Shown piece after piece: positions 62,828-64,000 of a stretch of 64,000 nucleotides of DNA. Origin of the DNA: Acinetobacter pittii. GTDB lineage: Bacteria > Pseudomonadota > Gammaproteobacteria > Pseudomonadales > Moraxellaceae. Made by a program: the position numbers and the translations under genes. The notes beneath the pieces were generated by a model, which did no database searches, was not told the DNA's origin, and saw only the letters and a list, made by a program, of their open reading frames with translations. Positions within the stretch are counted from its first letter, which is position 1; every line of letters begins with the position of its first letter. The stretch lies in contig NZ_CP139286.1 in NCBI RefSeq assembly GCF_034067285.1, positions 248,001 through 312,000 of the forward strand, written 5' to 3'.

Positions 62828-63603
62828 GTCTTGATGAACTTCATGAGCTGTCTTTAGAACAAGCTCCATCTAAGAAAAAAAAGATTACCTTAGAAAAATT
62901 TCTTCAGCAATTTAACACACTCGATATGAACAGTTATGGTAGCTGGCCATTATCTGTGAAAATTACGTGCTGGATTTTTATTTTCTTTGCTGTATTGGCC
63001 TTGGGATATTTTGTTGCTATTCAGCCAAAGCTCCAAGCAATTGATAATGCTCAAGCACAAGAAAGTAATTTATTAAATGAGTTTCGAGAAAAAGATTCAA
63101 AATTACGTAACTTGCAGCAATATCAGCTTCAACTTCAAGAGATGCAAGCGAACTTTAATCAGCAGTTAGAACAATTGCCAAAGGAGACCGAAATTCCAAG
63201 TTTAGTTGAAGATATTAACTTAACAGGGGTGAATTCTGGTCTGAAGTTTAAAAATATCCGTTTAGAAGATGAAGTGAAGCAGGAAATTTTTATTGAACAG
63301 CCAATTACGATTGAGGCAACAGGCGATTATCACGCTTTTGGTGCTTTTGTCAGCAGTATTGCCGCATTACCGCGTATTGTAACCATGCACGATTTTGTCG
63401 TTGAAGCTGCTCCTGTTAAAGATAGTAAATCAGATATTCCTGTGCTTAATTATGCTATTAAAGCAAAAACTTATCGCTATATGGGAGCAAGTGAAAGCCA
63501 AAATAATAATGATTCACAAGGGATAAATGGTGAGAACCAAGCCAACACCTCCGATAGCCATAATGTAAATATTCCTTCTATCAAGAAGTCAAAGCGAAAG
63601 TAG
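62824..63603 (+). CDS. pilO: PilO, type IV pilus assembly protein
   Basis: 259-aa bitopic inner-membrane protein, partner of PilN. Cytoplasmic N-terminus with VKITCWIFIFFAVLALGYFV (about 47-66) as the membrane helix, a periplasmic coiled coil (about 80-125) and a PilO domain (EIPSLVEDINLTGVNSGLKF). The tail (about 225-259) is Asn/Ser-rich and disordered. pilP follows after 11 bp. Confidence 0.94.
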   Translation: MSLDELHELSLEQAPSKKKKITLEKFLQQFNTLDMNSYGSWPLSVKITCWIFIFFAVLALGYFVAIQPKLQAIDNAQAQESNLLNEFREKDSKLRNLQQYQLQLQEMQANFNQQLEQLPKETEIPSLVEDINLTGVNSGLKFKNIRLEDEVKQEIFIEQPITIEATGDYHAFGAFVSSIAALPRIVTMHDFVVEAAPVKDSKSDIPVLNYAIKAKTYRYMGASESQNNNDSQGINGENQANTSDSHNVNIPSIKKSKRK

Positions 63604-63614
63604 GAGGATAATTA

Positions 63615-64000
63615 ATGAAACTAAAGAAAATTTTACTTTCTCTGGGGATAGGCTTGGTTTTAGTTGGATGCGACTCAAGAATCGACGCCGTAAATCAGCA
63701 AATGGCCGATATACGTAATCAGCCACCACAAGCTATAGAACCTGCACCTGTTTTTACACCTGTGCCTCAGTTTAATTATGCAGCCCATCAGTTAAAGAGT
63801 CCTTTTTTACCAAGCTCACTTGCGGCTGAACTCAAAATTATGGCTGGAAAACAGGTATATCCGAATTTCTCCCGCGCACCTCAGCCACTCGAAAGCTATG
63901 CATTAGAATCCTTAAATATGAAAGGAAGTATGCGTAACAACCGCGGGCAAGTCATGGCGCTTATTCAAACACCTGACCACCAAATTGAGCGTGTACAGGT
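63615..64000 (+). CDS. pilP: PilP, type IV pilus lipoprotein (partial)
   Basis: The start of a lipoprotein gene cut by the window edge; 128 codons are visible. The signal MKLKKILLSLGIGLVLVGC ends with lipobox VGC, so lipidated at Cys19. A Pro-rich linker follows, then SPFLP and ALESLNMKGSMRNNRGQVMA, a PilP hallmark. AGGAGG precedes the ATG. PilP links the PilNO complex to the PilQ secretin, whose gene would be expected next. Confidence 0.92.
   Translation, partial: MKLKKILLSLGIGLVLVGCDSRIDAVNQQMADIRNQPPQAIEPAPVFTPVPQFNYAAHQLKSPFLPSSLAAELKIMAGKQVYPNFSRAPQPLESYALESLNMKGSMRNNRGQVMALIQTPDHQIERVQ

Overview
The window is a chromosomal segment of a low-GC, Moraxellaceae-type gammaproteobacterium, most likely an Acinetobacter of the calcoaceticus-baumannii group. 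The reasons are AT-rich coding sequence and spacers, the fatty acyl-CoA reductase Acr1 (28.3-29.2 kb), a SulP transporter fused to carbonic anhydrase, scattered histidine genes, and a split dcw cluster running rsmH-ftsL-ftsI-murE-murF-mraY. Nearly everything looks like core genome. I see no prophage, insertion sequence, integrase, CRISPR array or rRNA operon.

Layout. 0-13.7 kb: small redox and cupin proteins, tRNA-Ser, kup, a secreted Pro/Ala-rich protein, a membrane-anchored nuclease, a LysE-type exporter, aqpZ, an AraC regulator, hisF, a homoserine kinase, small membrane proteins, and a divergent DMT exporter/XRE-cupin regulator pair. 13.7-18.1 kb: hisA, an RNase D-like exonuclease, hisH-hisB, a PanZ-like GNAT protein and two tRNA-Phe genes. 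18.1-23.4 kb: a convergent spacer with a DnaA-box cluster, ypeA, a CoA-transferase and ompR-envZ. 23.4-34.2 kb: tex, SulP-carbonic anhydrase, acr1, metY, ettA, a Sel1-repeat protein and a lipoprotein. 34.3-43.2 kb: a czcI-czcC-czcB-czcA-czcD metal-efflux cluster, then two unknown proteins. 43.3-48.4 kb: three tRNA-Glu genes, tRNA-Ala, a lipase-like hydrolase, an amino-acid permease and gltX. 48.7-58.4 kb: an orphan sulfate-binding protein, the dcw segment and rlmA. 58.4-64 kb: mrcA (PBP1A) divergent from pilM-pilN-pilO-pilP, the last cut by the window edge.

How genes work together. hisB, hisH, hisA and hisF are separate minus-strand units of one pathway. HisH and HisF form imidazole-glycerol-phosphate synthase although their genes lie about 6 kb apart. 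ompR-envZ is a bicistronic osmosensor. CzcCBA spans the envelope and CzcD moves cations across the inner membrane. gltX is followed by tRNA-Ala and its cognate tRNA-Glu. FtsI, MurE, MurF, MraY and PBP1A all act in peptidoglycan synthesis.

I did not find an obviously new multi-gene system. The most interesting unexplained signals are non-coding: a compact DnaA-box cluster in a convergent spacer (18.16-18.21 kb), a perfect 22-bp palindrome before a LysE exporter (5.16 kb), a four-hairpin mosaic element (6.13-6.27 kb), a Zur-like site and tandem repeat before the SulP-carbonic anhydrase fusion, a 16-bp palindrome before acr1, and an inverted repeat bracketing the -10 of the tRNA-Ala promoter. 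All homology statements come from recognition of the protein sequences; no database search was run.
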